Source: Oscillospiraceae bacterium (GTDB lineage Bacteria; Bacillota; Clostridia; Oscillospirales; Acutalibacteraceae). Taken from it: a stretch of DNA of 64,000 nucleotides. The translations under genes and the position numbers were made by a program. Under the pieces are notes generated by a model. That model was not told the origin of the DNA and searched no databases. It was given only the letters and a program-made list of their open reading frames with translations. The first letter of the stretch is position 1. Every line of letters begins with the position of its first letter. This document shows positions 16,704-23,780 of the stretch, piece after piece. Location: the NCBI GenBank assembly GCA_015065785.1, contig SVPR01000006.1:1-64000 (forward strand), read 5' to 3'.

Positions 16704-17825
16704 ATGAAATATATTAACTTTTTAATTAAACCTGCATCGTCTTCCTGCAATTTAAGATGTAAATATTGCTTTTATGAAGATATTGCAGAAAACAGAGCAG
16801 TTAAAAATATGGGGCTTATGAAAGAAGAAACAGTAGAACTACTTTTAAAAGAAGCCTTTAATTTAATAGAAGAAACCGGCGAGGTACATTTTGGCTTTCA
16901 GGGTGGCGAGCCGACTCTCGCGGGGCTTGATTTTTTTAAAAATTTTACAAAAAGAGCAAAAGAATTAAAGCCCGAAAATGTTAAAGTCAGTTATGCTTTA
17001 CAGACTAACGGAATTTTAATTGACGAGAGCTGGGCAACATTTTTTAAAGAAAATAACTTTTTAATTGGCATTTCTTTAGATGGCTGCAAGGATTTGCACA
17101 ACCTGAACAGAATTGATGCGAAGCAGAATGATACTTATAACAAAGTGTTAAATTCCTTTAAGCTTTTAGAGAAAACAGGCGTTAACACAAACATTCTTTG
17201 CGTTGTGACCTCTGCTTGTGCTAAAAAGGGCGAAAGGGTTTATAACGAGCTTAAAAAAATCGGCGCAAAATACATACAATTTATCCCCTGCTTAGACCCT
17301 ATTGAAGCAGAAAAAGGCTCTACACCTTTTTCGCTCACACCTGAATTGTACCGTGATTTTTTGTGTAAAACCTTTGACCTCTGGTTTAAAGATTACAGTA
17401 GCGGAAATTATGTAAGCGTCAGAGCGTTTGACGATTATGTAAATATGATTTTAGGAAAATCTGCCGGCACTTGTGCCACCTGTGGCAGATGTGGCTCTTA
17501 TTTTGTAGTCGAGGGCGACGGCGGAATTTATCCTTGCGACTTTTTCGTTTTAGATGAATGGAAAATGGGTTCATTAGGCGAAAAACCACTTTTAGAAATT
17601 GCTGAAAGTGAAGCTGCAAAGAAATTCTTAGAATGGGGACAAGAAAAGCCAAAGGAATGTTACTCCTGCAAATACAGAGCTCTTTGCAACGGCGGTTGTA
17701 AAAATGACTGGATAACAGAAAATGATGAAATTCATAATTACTACTGCCCCGCTTTAAAAGCATTTTTCCGGTATGCAGAGCAAAGGCTTTTGATGATTGC
17801 AAGAAATGAAAGTAGATATATATAA
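16704..17825 (+). CDS. Radical SAM/SPASM enzyme, anaerobic sulfatase-maturating type
   Basis: anSMEs oxidise an active-site Cys or Ser of sulfatases to formylglycine. The 373 residues show the radical SAM cluster CNLRCKYCFY (~16-25) and FGFQGGEPTLAG (SAM binding). The SPASM domain ligands are CATCGRCGSYFVVEGDGGIYPC, CYSCKYRALCNGGC and the final YYCPALKAF. Length and motifs fit anSME well. No sulfatase gene is in this window, so the substrate lies elsewhere or is a different peptide. Pairing with a TetR gene 9 bp upstream is unusual. Confidence 0.88.
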   Translation: MKYINFLIKPASSSCNLRCKYCFYEDIAENRAVKNMGLMKEETVELLLKEAFNLIEETGEVHFGFQGGEPTLAGLDFFKNFTKRAKELKPENVKVSYALQTNGILIDESWATFFKENNFLIGISLDGCKDLHNLNRIDAKQNDTYNKVLNSFKLLEKTGVNTNILCVVTSACAKKGERVYNELKKIGAKYIQFIPCLDPIEAEKGSTPFSLTPELYRDFLCKTFDLWFKDYSSGNYVSVRAFDDYVNMILGKSAGTCATCGRCGSYFVVEGDGGIYPCDFFVLDEWKMGSLGEKPLLEIAESEAAKKFLEWGQEKPKECYSCKYRALCNGGCKNDWITENDEIHNYYCPALKAFFRYAEQRLLMIARNESRYI

Positions 17826-17828
17826 CAA

Positions 17829-17865
17829 AACAGCCTTTTAGAGTCAAAAACTCTAAAAGGCTGTT
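17829..17865. terminator. Strong bidirectional terminator
   Basis: Perfect 16-bp stem (AACAGCCTTTTAGAGT with its complement, CAAAA loop) between the convergent anSME-like and peptidase E genes. CCTTTATTT follows on the plus strand and TTTTGTTATA on the minus. Confidence 0.88.
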
Positions 17866-17868
17866 CCT

Positions 17869-18540
17869 TTATTTAAACAATTCTTCTTTTTTGCCATTAC
17901 TGTTTTTAAACATATAAACATCGCCATCTTCTGTGCCATTAACCGTACCAAAAACGCCGTCGCAATATGTAAGTGCGGCACCGTCTTCTGCCGCAATTCC
18001 GTCAAAGTCAATTGTTTTAATTGCGTCTTTAAATTTGTTCCAGTTTTTACCCTCATAATGTGGACAGAAGCAACCCTTTAAAATACCAAGACACTCTATG
18101 AATACAAATGAATGATCCTCGCCACAGTCGTCCCAGCCCATCTCGAACCAGCACATTGCACCAGAAGAAAGCCCCGACAAAACTGTACCATTTTCATAGG
18201 CTTGTTTTAAATAAATATCTGCTTTAGTCTTTTTAAAGGTGTTCATTAAAAACTCAAGATTACCGCCACCTGCATAAATAATATCTGCTGAAAGAATAGC
18301 GTTTTTAACCTCTTCTTCGGTTAAACTTTCGTCTGTTAAAAGAAGTGAATTTACAGTAGTTGAACGCTCTTTAAATGGCTTTAAAATAATTTCTGCGTCA
18401 CCCATATCGTCAAAGCCTGCCGTTGGCAAATATAAAACTGACGGATTATTTTTACCGCAGATTTCATAAATTTTTTCGATTATTGGCAATACCTCGCCAT
18501 TTTCAAAAACTCCGCCACCGAGTGCGATAATCTTGCCCAC
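17869..18540 (-). CDS. Peptidase E-like (S51) dipeptidase
   Basis: S51 enzymes cleave aspartyl dipeptides with a Ser-His-Glu triad. The class I glutamine-amidotransferase-like fold is seen in IIALGGGVFENGEVLPIIEKI, SVLYLPTAG, ADIIYAGGGNLEFLM and the nucleophile elbow GLSSGAMCWFEMG, followed by GILKGCFCPHYEG. The frame is open to an ATG at 18564, but only GTG 18540 has a good binding site (AGAAAGGGTG) and gives the usual GKIIALGGG start. About 223 residues. It converges with the anSME-like gene and shares its terminator. Confidence 0.87.
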   Translation of the reverse strand: MGKIIALGGGVFENGEVLPIIEKIYEICGKNNPSVLYLPTAGFDDMGDAEIILKPFKERSTTVNSLLLTDESLTEEEVKNAILSADIIYAGGGNLEFLMNTFKKTKADIYLKQAYENGTVLSGLSSGAMCWFEMGWDDCGEDHSFVFIECLGILKGCFCPHYEGKNWNKFKDAIKTIDFDGIAAEDGAALTYCDGVFGTVNGTEDGDVYMFKNSNGKKEELFK

Positions 18541-18594
18541 AGAAACACCCTTTCTGAATATCATTTTTGCAATACAATAAATAATTTCTTAACT

Positions 18595-18777
18595 TAATTG
18601 AGAATTGAAAGTTGAAAATTGAAAATTTAGGAAACACTTCGTGTTTGATTTTATAATAATACTATAAAGAACATTATTTTACATCAAACAACTATAAATG
18701 AAACAATATATTTACTCTTAAAAATTATAATTACGGCGTAGCCCCGAAATTTTCAATTTTCCATTCTCAATTTTCAA
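18595..18777. repeat. Heptad-armed inverted-repeat element (copy C)
   Basis: The left arm (18596-18630) consists of GAATTGA/AAGTTGA/AAATTGA heptads and ends with the small hairpin AACAC-TTC-GTGTT. The right arm begins TTATAATTACGGCGTAGCCCC (18727-18745) with a GGC-GTA-GCC mini-hairpin. It continues as inverted heptads to 18780, overlapping the stop codon of the next minus-strand gene. GTTTGAT near 18651 pairs with ATCAAAC near 18689 as a core stem. This explains the gap after peptidase E. Confidence 0.7.
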
Positions 18778-19026
18778 TTATTTTTCCCCACCTTTTTCGT
18801 CAAGTCTTTCTCGTTCTTGCTCTTTTCTCGAAAAGCCTTGCGCAATTGTCGGGAACTTGTTATCTGTATCCGCAGTTGGTTGAATTTCATAAGTGCCGTA
18901 TTTGTTGATTAACTGAAACGAATCATCCGGTGCATCACCAATAAATGCAGTAGATGGTGTCATTTCAACCTGATATTCATCTACGCCCTGTTCCTTTAAA
19001 TTTTTCTTTTTATCATTTTTATTCAT
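18778..19026 (-). CDS. Small charged protein of unknown function
   Basis: An 82-residue hydrophilic protein with a basic start (MNKNDKKKNLKEQ), a central motif FQLINKYGTYEIQPTADTDNKFPTIAQG and an acidic-basic tail. No known catalytic motif, signal or membrane segment. The binding site is weak (GGGTGA). The ordered central segment looks protein-like rather than random, so I keep it as a probable gene. Its stop codon lies in the right arm of a repeat element, and a GGAAGCA heptad array begins 45 bp upstream of its start. Confidence 0.5.
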   Translation of the reverse strand: MNKNDKKKNLKEQGVDEYQVEMTPSTAFIGDAPDDSFQLINKYGTYEIQPTADTDNKFPTIAQGFSRKEQERERLDEKGGEK

Positions 19027-19070
19027 AAAATCACCCGAGATTAGTATTTACGGATGAGGAAGAAATAATT

Positions 19071-19135
19071 CAGGAAGCAGGAAGCAGAAAGCAGGAAGCA
19101 GAAAGCAGAAAGCAGGAAACAGGAAACAGGAAATA
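19071..19135. repeat. GGAAGCA/GGAAACA heptad array
   Basis: About nine uninterrupted 7-bp units of CAGGAAG/CAGAAAG/CAGGAAA form. These match the unit of the element at 34.4 kb (reverse complement TGCTTCC/TGTTTCC). It lies between the small charged gene and the end of an XRE gene, with no opposing arm nearby. Confidence 0.8.
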
Positions 19136-19160
19136 GTTTTCCAACCAATCCTTTTTTTAT

Positions 19161-19376
19161 TTACTTTTTATATGGTATTTTAACATCCGTATATTTGGCT
19201 ATGTAATCTATTGATGTACCATAATATTTTGCAAAAGCCAATATTGTATCCAATGGCGGTATTCTTTCACCATTTTCATATCTGATATAAGAATTTTTTG
19301 AAATGTATGCAATTTTAGCACATTGTTCTTGCGTTAAATCATTATCCTCTCGCAATTCTCTCAATCTCGTATCCAT
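19161..19376 (-). CDS. XRE-family regulator (second of tandem pair)
   Basis: A 71-residue HTH protein: MDTRLRELREDNDLTQEQCAKIAYISKNSYIRYENGERIPPLDTILAFAKYYGTSIDYI, a standard Cro/CI fold. A longer start at 19412 would overlap the upstream XRE gene by 23 bp. ATG 19376 gives the normal domain start and a 13-bp gap. With its neighbour it forms a tandem XRE operon reading away from a DUF6809-like gene, with paired operators in the divergent region. Confidence 0.8.
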   Translation of the reverse strand: MDTRLRELREDNDLTQEQCAKIAYISKNSYIRYENGERIPPLDTILAFAKYYGTSIDYIAKYTDVKIPYKK

Positions 19377-19389
19377 ATTTATCAATCCA

Positions 19390-19611
19390 TCACCTAAGTG
19401 GTTTTTGTTCATCAGTAAATCCTAATATATATTCAGGAGAAATGTTGTAATATTCACATAGTGTTATTATTTGATTAACCTTTATTTCTCTTTTACCACT
19501 TTCATACAATTGATATTGTTGTTTAGTTATCCCTAAAACATTACCAATTTCTTCTTGTGATTTTGTTTTCTGTAATCTAATTTCTTTTAATTGATGTGTA
19601 AAATGTCTCAT
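19390..19611 (-). CDS. XRE-family regulator (first of tandem pair)
   Basis: The 73-residue protein has HTH segment HQLKEIRLQKTKSQEEIGNVLGITKQQYQLYESGKREIKVNQIITLCEYYNISPEYILGFTDE. AAAGGTGAT precedes the ATG. It is divergent from the 95-codon gene at 19726. Two palindromes of the form ACATYC-N4-GAATGT lie over that gene's promoter and are the likely binding sites for one or both XRE proteins. Phage-type repressor or housekeeping regulator cannot be distinguished by eye. Confidence 0.85.
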   Translation of the reverse strand: MRHFTHQLKEIRLQKTKSQEEIGNVLGITKQQYQLYESGKREIKVNQIITLCEYYNISPEYILGFTDEQKPLR

Positions 19612-19656
19612 TTTTATATCACCTTTTACAAGCTTAATAATTTTACTTTAAAAATA

Positions 19657-19706
19657 TTGACATTCAAACGAATGTATGATATATTATAGACATCCAATTG
19701 AATGTC
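19657..19706 (+). promoter_or_regulatory. Promoter with two palindromic operators
   Basis: TTGACA (19657-19662), 17-bp spacer, TATATT (19680-19685). ACATTC-AAAC-GAATGT (19660-19675) is a perfect palindrome overlapping the -35 box. GACATCCAATTGAATGTC (19689-19706, one mismatch pair) sits at the transcription start. The design resembles the 5979-6048 region but with a different recognition sequence. It serves the gene at 19726 and probably controls the divergent XRE pair too. Confidence 0.78.
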
Positions 19707-19725
19707 TTGAAGGGTTCTGATTACA

Positions 19726-20013
19726 ATGATTAGCATAATAACTCAACTCTTAAATGGTCAGATAAAACCATTTGAAGAAATAGGCAAAAACTCTGATGAA
19801 ATTATTGAATTAGAAAAACTCATCAGCAAAAACCTTAATAAACTCAACGAAGAACTATCTGTAAAACAAATAGATTTATTGCAAAAATATTCAGAATGTG
19901 TTGAAGAATATTTTAATCTACTTATAGATGATGCGTTTTGCACAGGTTTCAGCTTAAGCACACGAATCCTTACCGAAGCTTTGATTAAATCTGAAAAATT
20001 GTATATGAAATAA
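19726..20013 (+). CDS. Small helical protein, DUF6809-like
   Basis: The 95-residue product is predicted to be helical (LLNGQIKPFEEIGKNSDEIIELEKLISKNLNKLNEELSVKQIDLLQKYSECVEEY... DAFCTGFSLSTRILTEAL). It resembles DUF6809 proteins, which often neighbour XRE regulators in Clostridia mobile regions. Function unknown. A consensus promoter with two operators lies upstream. The ribosome binding site (AGGGTTC) is moderate. It is followed by a lone repeat arm. Confidence 0.6.
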   Translation: MISIITQLLNGQIKPFEEIGKNSDEIIELEKLISKNLNKLNEELSVKQIDLLQKYSECVEEYFNLLIDDAFCTGFSLSTRILTEALIKSEKLYMK

Positions 20014-20029
20014 TAAATTAGCCTATGTA

Positions 20030-20090
20030 ATATTATAATCGGCGTAGCCCCGAAATTTTCAATTTTCCATTTTCAATTTTTAATTTTTAA
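20030..20090. repeat. Single right arm of the heptad element family (copy D)
   Basis: TATTATAATCGGCGTAGCCCC followed by AATTTTC/AATTTTCC heptads, nearly identical to the right arms at 18.73 kb and 31.97 kb and in the same orientation. It overlaps the stop codon of the PFL-family gene (20080-20082). No opposing left arm lies directly beside it. Confidence 0.75.
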
Positions 20091-21438
20091 GGCTGTTAAG
20101 CGGTGCCGGAATTCTGCCGCCACGCATAATGAAATCGTAGCTGCTTTCTTTGTGAACAGGCATAACAGGTGCAGTACCCAAAAGACCACCCATTTCAATT
20201 TCGTCACCTACTTTTTTATTTAAAGCAGGAATAATTCTTACTGCAGTAGTTTTCTGATTTATCATACCAATTGCTGCTTCGTCAGCAATAATTGCAGAAA
20301 TTGTTTCGGCTGAAACATCGCCGGGCACTGCAATCATATCAAGACCAACAGAACAAACGCAGGTCATTGCTTCTAATTTATCTAATGTAAGAACACCTTT
20401 GTGAACTGCTTCAATCATACCCTCGTCTTCTGAAACAGGAATAAATGCACCTGAAAGACCGCCAACAGAAGAAGATGCCATAACTCCACCTTTTTTTACT
20501 GCATCGTTAAGAAGTGCTAAAGCGGCAGTTGTACCATGAGTACCGCAGGTTTCAAGCCCCATTTCTTCTAAAATTCTCGCAACAGAGTCACCAACTGCAG
20601 GAGTTGGTGCAAGGCTCAGGTCAACAATGCCGAACTCTGCATTAAGTCTACTTGATGCTTCTTTAGCAATAAGCTGACCCATTCTTGTAATTTTAAATGC
20701 AGTCTTTTTAACTGTTTCTGCTACAACATCAAACGGTGCACCTTTAACGCCTTTTAAAGCATTGTAAACAACGCCGGGGCCGGAAACACCTACATTTATG
20801 GCACATTCAGGCTCACCTACACCGTGAAATGCACCTGCCATAAACGGATTGTCTTCAACCGCATTACAGAACACAACGAGCTTTGCACAGCCCAGGCCGT
20901 CATTTTCTTTTGTCTTTTCTGCAGTATCTTTTATTATGTTACCCATAAGCTTTACAGCATCCATATTTATACCCGCTTTTGTTGAGCCGACATTTACTGA
21001 AGAGCAAACAAAATCGGTTTCTGCAAGTGCTGACGGGATTGAATTTATAAGTCGTCTGTCACCAATTGTAAAGCCTTTTTGTACGAGAGCAGAAAATCCA
21101 CCAATAAAGTTTACGCCACACTCTTTTGCGGCGTTATCCATAGCCTTTGCAAAGATTGTGTAATCCTCAGTTTCACTTGACTCAGCCGCAATAGCCATAG
21201 GTGTAACAGAAATTCTTTTATTTATAATCGGAATTCCCATTTCCTTTTCAATTTCTTCACCTGTTTTAACAAGGTTCTCTGCATATTTTGTGATTTTATC
21301 ATACATCTTTGTTGCCGCAACCTTTGCGTCAGGGTGACCGCAGTTTCTTAAAGAAATACCCATAGTAATTGTTCGGATATCAAGATGCTGATTGTCAATC
21401 ATATTTAAGGTTTCAATAATTTCGTGTTGATTAAGCAT
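20080..21438 (-). CDS. PFL-family protein (UPF0210/DUF711)
   Basis: A 452-residue protein of the UPF0210 family, related in fold to pyruvate formate-lyase-type barrels; its function is unestablished. Typical segments: [75 protein letters not shown], and the C-terminal [17 protein letters not shown]. It is preceded by the ACT-domain gene (11 bp upstream), the conserved UPF0237-UPF0210 pair, so regulation by a small ligand through the ACT partner is likely. The stop codon lies inside a repeat arm. Confidence 0.93.
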   Translation of the reverse strand: MLNQHEIIETLNMIDNQHLDIRTITMGISLRNCGHPDAKVAATKMYDKITKYAENLVKTGEEIEKEMGIPIINKRISVTPMAIAAESSETEDYTIFAKAMDNAAKECGVNFIGGFSALVQKGFTIGDRRLINSIPSALAETDFVCSSVNVGSTKAGINMDAVKLMGNIIKDTAEKTKENDGLGCAKLVVFCNAVEDNPFMAGAFHGVGEPECAINVGVSGPGVVYNALKGVKGAPFDVVAETVKKTAFKITRMGQLIAKEASSRLNAEFGIVDLSLAPTPAVGDSVARILEEMGLETCGTHGTTAALALLNDAVKKGGVMASSSVGGLSGAFIPVSEDEGMIEAVHKGVLTLDKLEAMTCVCSVGLDMIAVPGDVSAETISAIIADEAAIGMINQKTTAVRIIPALNKKVGDEIEMGGLLGTAPVMPVHKESSYDFIMRGGRIPAPLNSLKN

Positions 21439-21448
21439 TTTTCACACC

Positions 21449-21718
21449 TCAGATTCTATGCATAGCATCAAAAATATCTTCTCGTTGAATACGGATGCTG
21501 ACACCGAGTCTTTCGCCCTCTTTGTTGAGAATATCAACAAGCTCTGAAAAGCTGACATTTGCTTCTTTCACATCTACCAACATATTCATAGTAAACATAT
21601 CTTTAAGAATTGTCTGGCTTATATCTAAAACATTTACATTTGTCCTTTCAAATGCAACGCAGACACCTGCCATAATTCCGACTTTATCCTTACCGATTAC
21701 TGTAACAATAGCGTTCAT
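21449..21718 (-). CDS. ACT domain protein (UPF0237)
   Basis: An 89-residue single ACT domain (AIVTVIGKDKVGIMAGVCVAFERTNVNVLDISQTIL...MLVDVKEANVSFSELVDILNKEGERLGVSIRIQRE). ACT domains bind amino acids or similar ligands. It sits directly upstream of the UPF0210 gene, an association conserved from Firmicutes to archaea, and probably acts with it as a sensory subunit. GCGAGGTTTTATT precedes the ATG. Confidence 0.93.
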   Translation of the reverse strand: MNAIVTVIGKDKVGIMAGVCVAFERTNVNVLDISQTILKDMFTMNMLVDVKEANVSFSELVDILNKEGERLGVSIRIQREDIFDAMHRI

Positions 21719-21789
21719 AATAAAACCTCGCTTTTATAAAATACAAAATAATTTTAGCATATTTTTAAAATTATTACAACAATAAAATA

Positions 21790-21818
21790 GGGTACACTTT
21801 AAAATTTAAAGTGTACCC
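21790..21818 (-). terminator. Hairpin terminator downstream of the tandem repeat array
   Basis: Perfect 13-bp stem (GGGTACACTTTAA with TTAAAGTGTACCC). On the minus strand it is followed by TATTTTATTG. It lies ~280 bp beyond the stop of the secreted PHP gene, so the tandem array would form that gene's 3' UTR. Confidence 0.7.
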
Positions 21819-21852
21819 AATAATTATTAAAAACATTTCACCAAGTTAATCT

Positions 21853-22092
21853 GACACATTCGTCAAAATCAACCTTTCATATAAAATTGTTAAGTTTGGA
21901 TGAATGTGGTGTTTTTGAATCCCCGAAGGCGTATAAAGATACGCCGAGTGGGTGAAAAGACGACACATTCGCCAAAATCAACCTCTTCTTATAAAATTGT
22001 TAAGTTTGGATGAATGTGGTGTTTTTGAATCCCCGAAGGCGTATAAAGATACGCCGAGTGGGTGAAAAAACGACACATTCGCCAAAATCAAC
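21853..22092. repeat. 110-bp tandem repeat with nested hairpins (2.2 copies)
   Basis: Units start at 21853, 21962 and 22072 (partial). Each full unit contains a long imperfect stem (CACATTCGTC... with ...GGATGAATGTG) and a nested hairpin CCC-GGCGTAT-AAAG-ATACGCC-GGG. Copies are nearly identical: differences are GTC/GCC, a few bases after AACC, and A/G near the unit end. The partial third copy ends 4 bp before the stop codon of the secreted PHP gene. Not CRISPR: there are no unique spacers. Confidence 0.85.
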
Positions 22093-22096
22093 AATT

Positions 22097-23602
22097 TTAT
22101 GCTATCCAGCCGTAAATCATATCGAATATCGAAAGACTACCTAAAAGTCTTACAAGTGTGTCAGGAATAAGGCTTGCTAATTTCCAGAGGTCAGTAAAGC
22201 TACCGCCATCTGATTCTTCAGCACCCTCATAGTCAAGCATAAATGGTTGGGTGTAAACAATACCACCAACGCCGAAGATTTCTGCTCTGACATAGTTACC
22301 GATTAAATCACTGTGCTCATCAAGGTCAATTTTATTACCTGTTGCAATAGTTTTGCCGTTAGCAATCCAGCGGATATTTTTAGCACCTGTTGTTACTAAA
22401 GTAATAGCATCTGCATCCTGGTCAACAGAAATAGCTGTTACAACAGGGGCGTCAACATCCTTTGGTGCTTCATATTTGCCCTTTGGATCTTCTGCCTGAA
22501 TTGCTTTAAGCTGTTTGCCGAGAGCTACTGCAGTCGGGTCTATGCTTTCGGTTAAATAATTTGCAATTTCTGTAATTTCTTCAGGGTTACCTAAGTTTTT
22601 ACTGCAAGCAAAGAATGCACCGTTTTCCATACATTCCTTAAGATTTGCAACTGTATTTGATGGCATTACCATTTCGGTGTAGCCTGTGTAAACTGCATCA
22701 ACTGAGTGAGCGTCAGAGGTAGCAATTGCCAAAACATTTCTGCCTGTTGGGGTAACCTTTGTAAGAAGAATATCCCAGAGCTTTCTGTCGTATCGGGTTC
22801 TTGAGTCACCCTTACTGTTAATATCAATACCAATACAAGAATCGTAATTAATAAGAAGATTTGCAAACTTGTCAATGTAATATTTATACATTGTATCGCT
22901 ATAATCATAAGCGTCGGCAGTTTCTTCTTCATCACGGGCATTTGTATATTCGCCAGGGTGGTTAATTACTGAAAGACCGCCCATTTTGTCAACATTTTTA
23001 ATTGGTGTTTCGTAGTCACTTGTACCGCCTAATAAACCGTGACCGTAATCTACAAACCAGCTGTTAACATGAGCGTTATTGAGTGAGCTTGGGTTTAATT
23101 CAATACCGCAAGGCACTCTCATCATACTGTGAAGAGAAACCCCCTCAGGTGTTTTCTGAGTGTAGAAATCACCTGTTTTTCTTGTTTCAAGTGTATATTT
23201 ATTACCGTTTGAAGCCTCGCCGCCCTTAGATTCAAGCGGAACTATATTTCCTGCTCTGCCTTTGAATAAATCAATAAAGATTTCCATTGCAGGAATTACT
23301 GATTGACGATTCCAGCCGTAATCAACAACACCGTGGTCTGTAACAGCGGCAATATCAAAGCCGTAAGCATACTGTTCCTCTAACATATCCTTTAAAGTGT
23401 CAGTACCATCACTTGCTGTGGTGTGATTGTGAAGGTCTGCCTTGTATTGCTTCCAGGTAAGCCAGTTTACCTCTTCATAAGGGTCGATAATTGTATAATC
23501 AACACCTGTATCACTATCGCCTGCAAAAGCGAGAGTTGAGTAGCTTACCATCAAAAGACAAGCAGCCATAAAAACAGCAATAAATTTCTTTGCCTTTTTC
23601 AT
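22097..23602 (-). CDS. Secreted PHP-domain phosphoesterase-like protein (paralog 2)
   Basis: Signal peptide (KKAKKFIAVFMAACLLMVSYSTLAFA), then a PHP core: DLHNHTTASDGTDTLKDM, AAVTDHGVVDYGW, VINHPGEYTNA, AIATSDAHSVDAVY. A beta domain (AISVDQDADAITLVTTGAKNIRWIANGKTI) and a hydrophobic C-terminal tail (DLWKLASLIPDTLVRLLGSL...) follow. It shares plan and many motifs with the protein at 13.0 kb but is ~65 residues longer. GTG 23611 overlaps the AAGGAGTG site, so ATG 23602 is chosen (501 residues). The substrate is unknown. Confidence 0.82.
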   Translation of the reverse strand: MKKAKKFIAVFMAACLLMVSYSTLAFAGDSDTGVDYTIIDPYEEVNWLTWKQYKADLHNHTTASDGTDTLKDMLEEQYAYGFDIAAVTDHGVVDYGWNRQSVIPAMEIFIDLFKGRAGNIVPLESKGGEASNGNKYTLETRKTGDFYTQKTPEGVSLHSMMRVPCGIELNPSSLNNAHVNSWFVDYGHGLLGGTSDYETPIKNVDKMGGLSVINHPGEYTNARDEEETADAYDYSDTMYKYYIDKFANLLINYDSCIGIDINSKGDSRTRYDRKLWDILLTKVTPTGRNVLAIATSDAHSVDAVYTGYTEMVMPSNTVANLKECMENGAFFACSKNLGNPEEITEIANYLTESIDPTAVALGKQLKAIQAEDPKGKYEAPKDVDAPVVTAISVDQDADAITLVTTGAKNIRWIANGKTIATGNKIDLDEHSDLIGNYVRAEIFGVGGIVYTQPFMLDYEGAEESDGGSFTDLWKLASLIPDTLVRLLGSLSIFDMIYGWIA

Positions 23603-23734
23603 ATAAAACACTCCTTTTTAAAATAGAACAAAATCTAAAGATAACTATTTGATTATAATACAAAAGTATATAACAATTTCTGTAAAAAATCAACGATAAT
23701 ATTGACCGAATTTAAGCGTCTTAATATGTGCAAA

Positions 23735-23768
23735 AAAGCGACTACCGAGCATTTTCGATAGTCGCTTT
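23735..23768 (-). terminator. Terminator of the GPH transporter gene
   Basis: AAAGCGACTA pairs with TAGTCGCTTT (10 bp) plus an inner CGA/TCG. On the minus strand TTTGCAC follows the arm, whose own last bases contribute U residues. It lies 13 bp after the transporter stop codon. Confidence 0.8.
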
Positions 23769-23780
23769 GAAATTTATTTT

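Noticed and set aside
21853-22092. CRISPR array
   Set aside because: Units are 110 bp and contiguous with no unique spacers, and no cas gene is present in the window.
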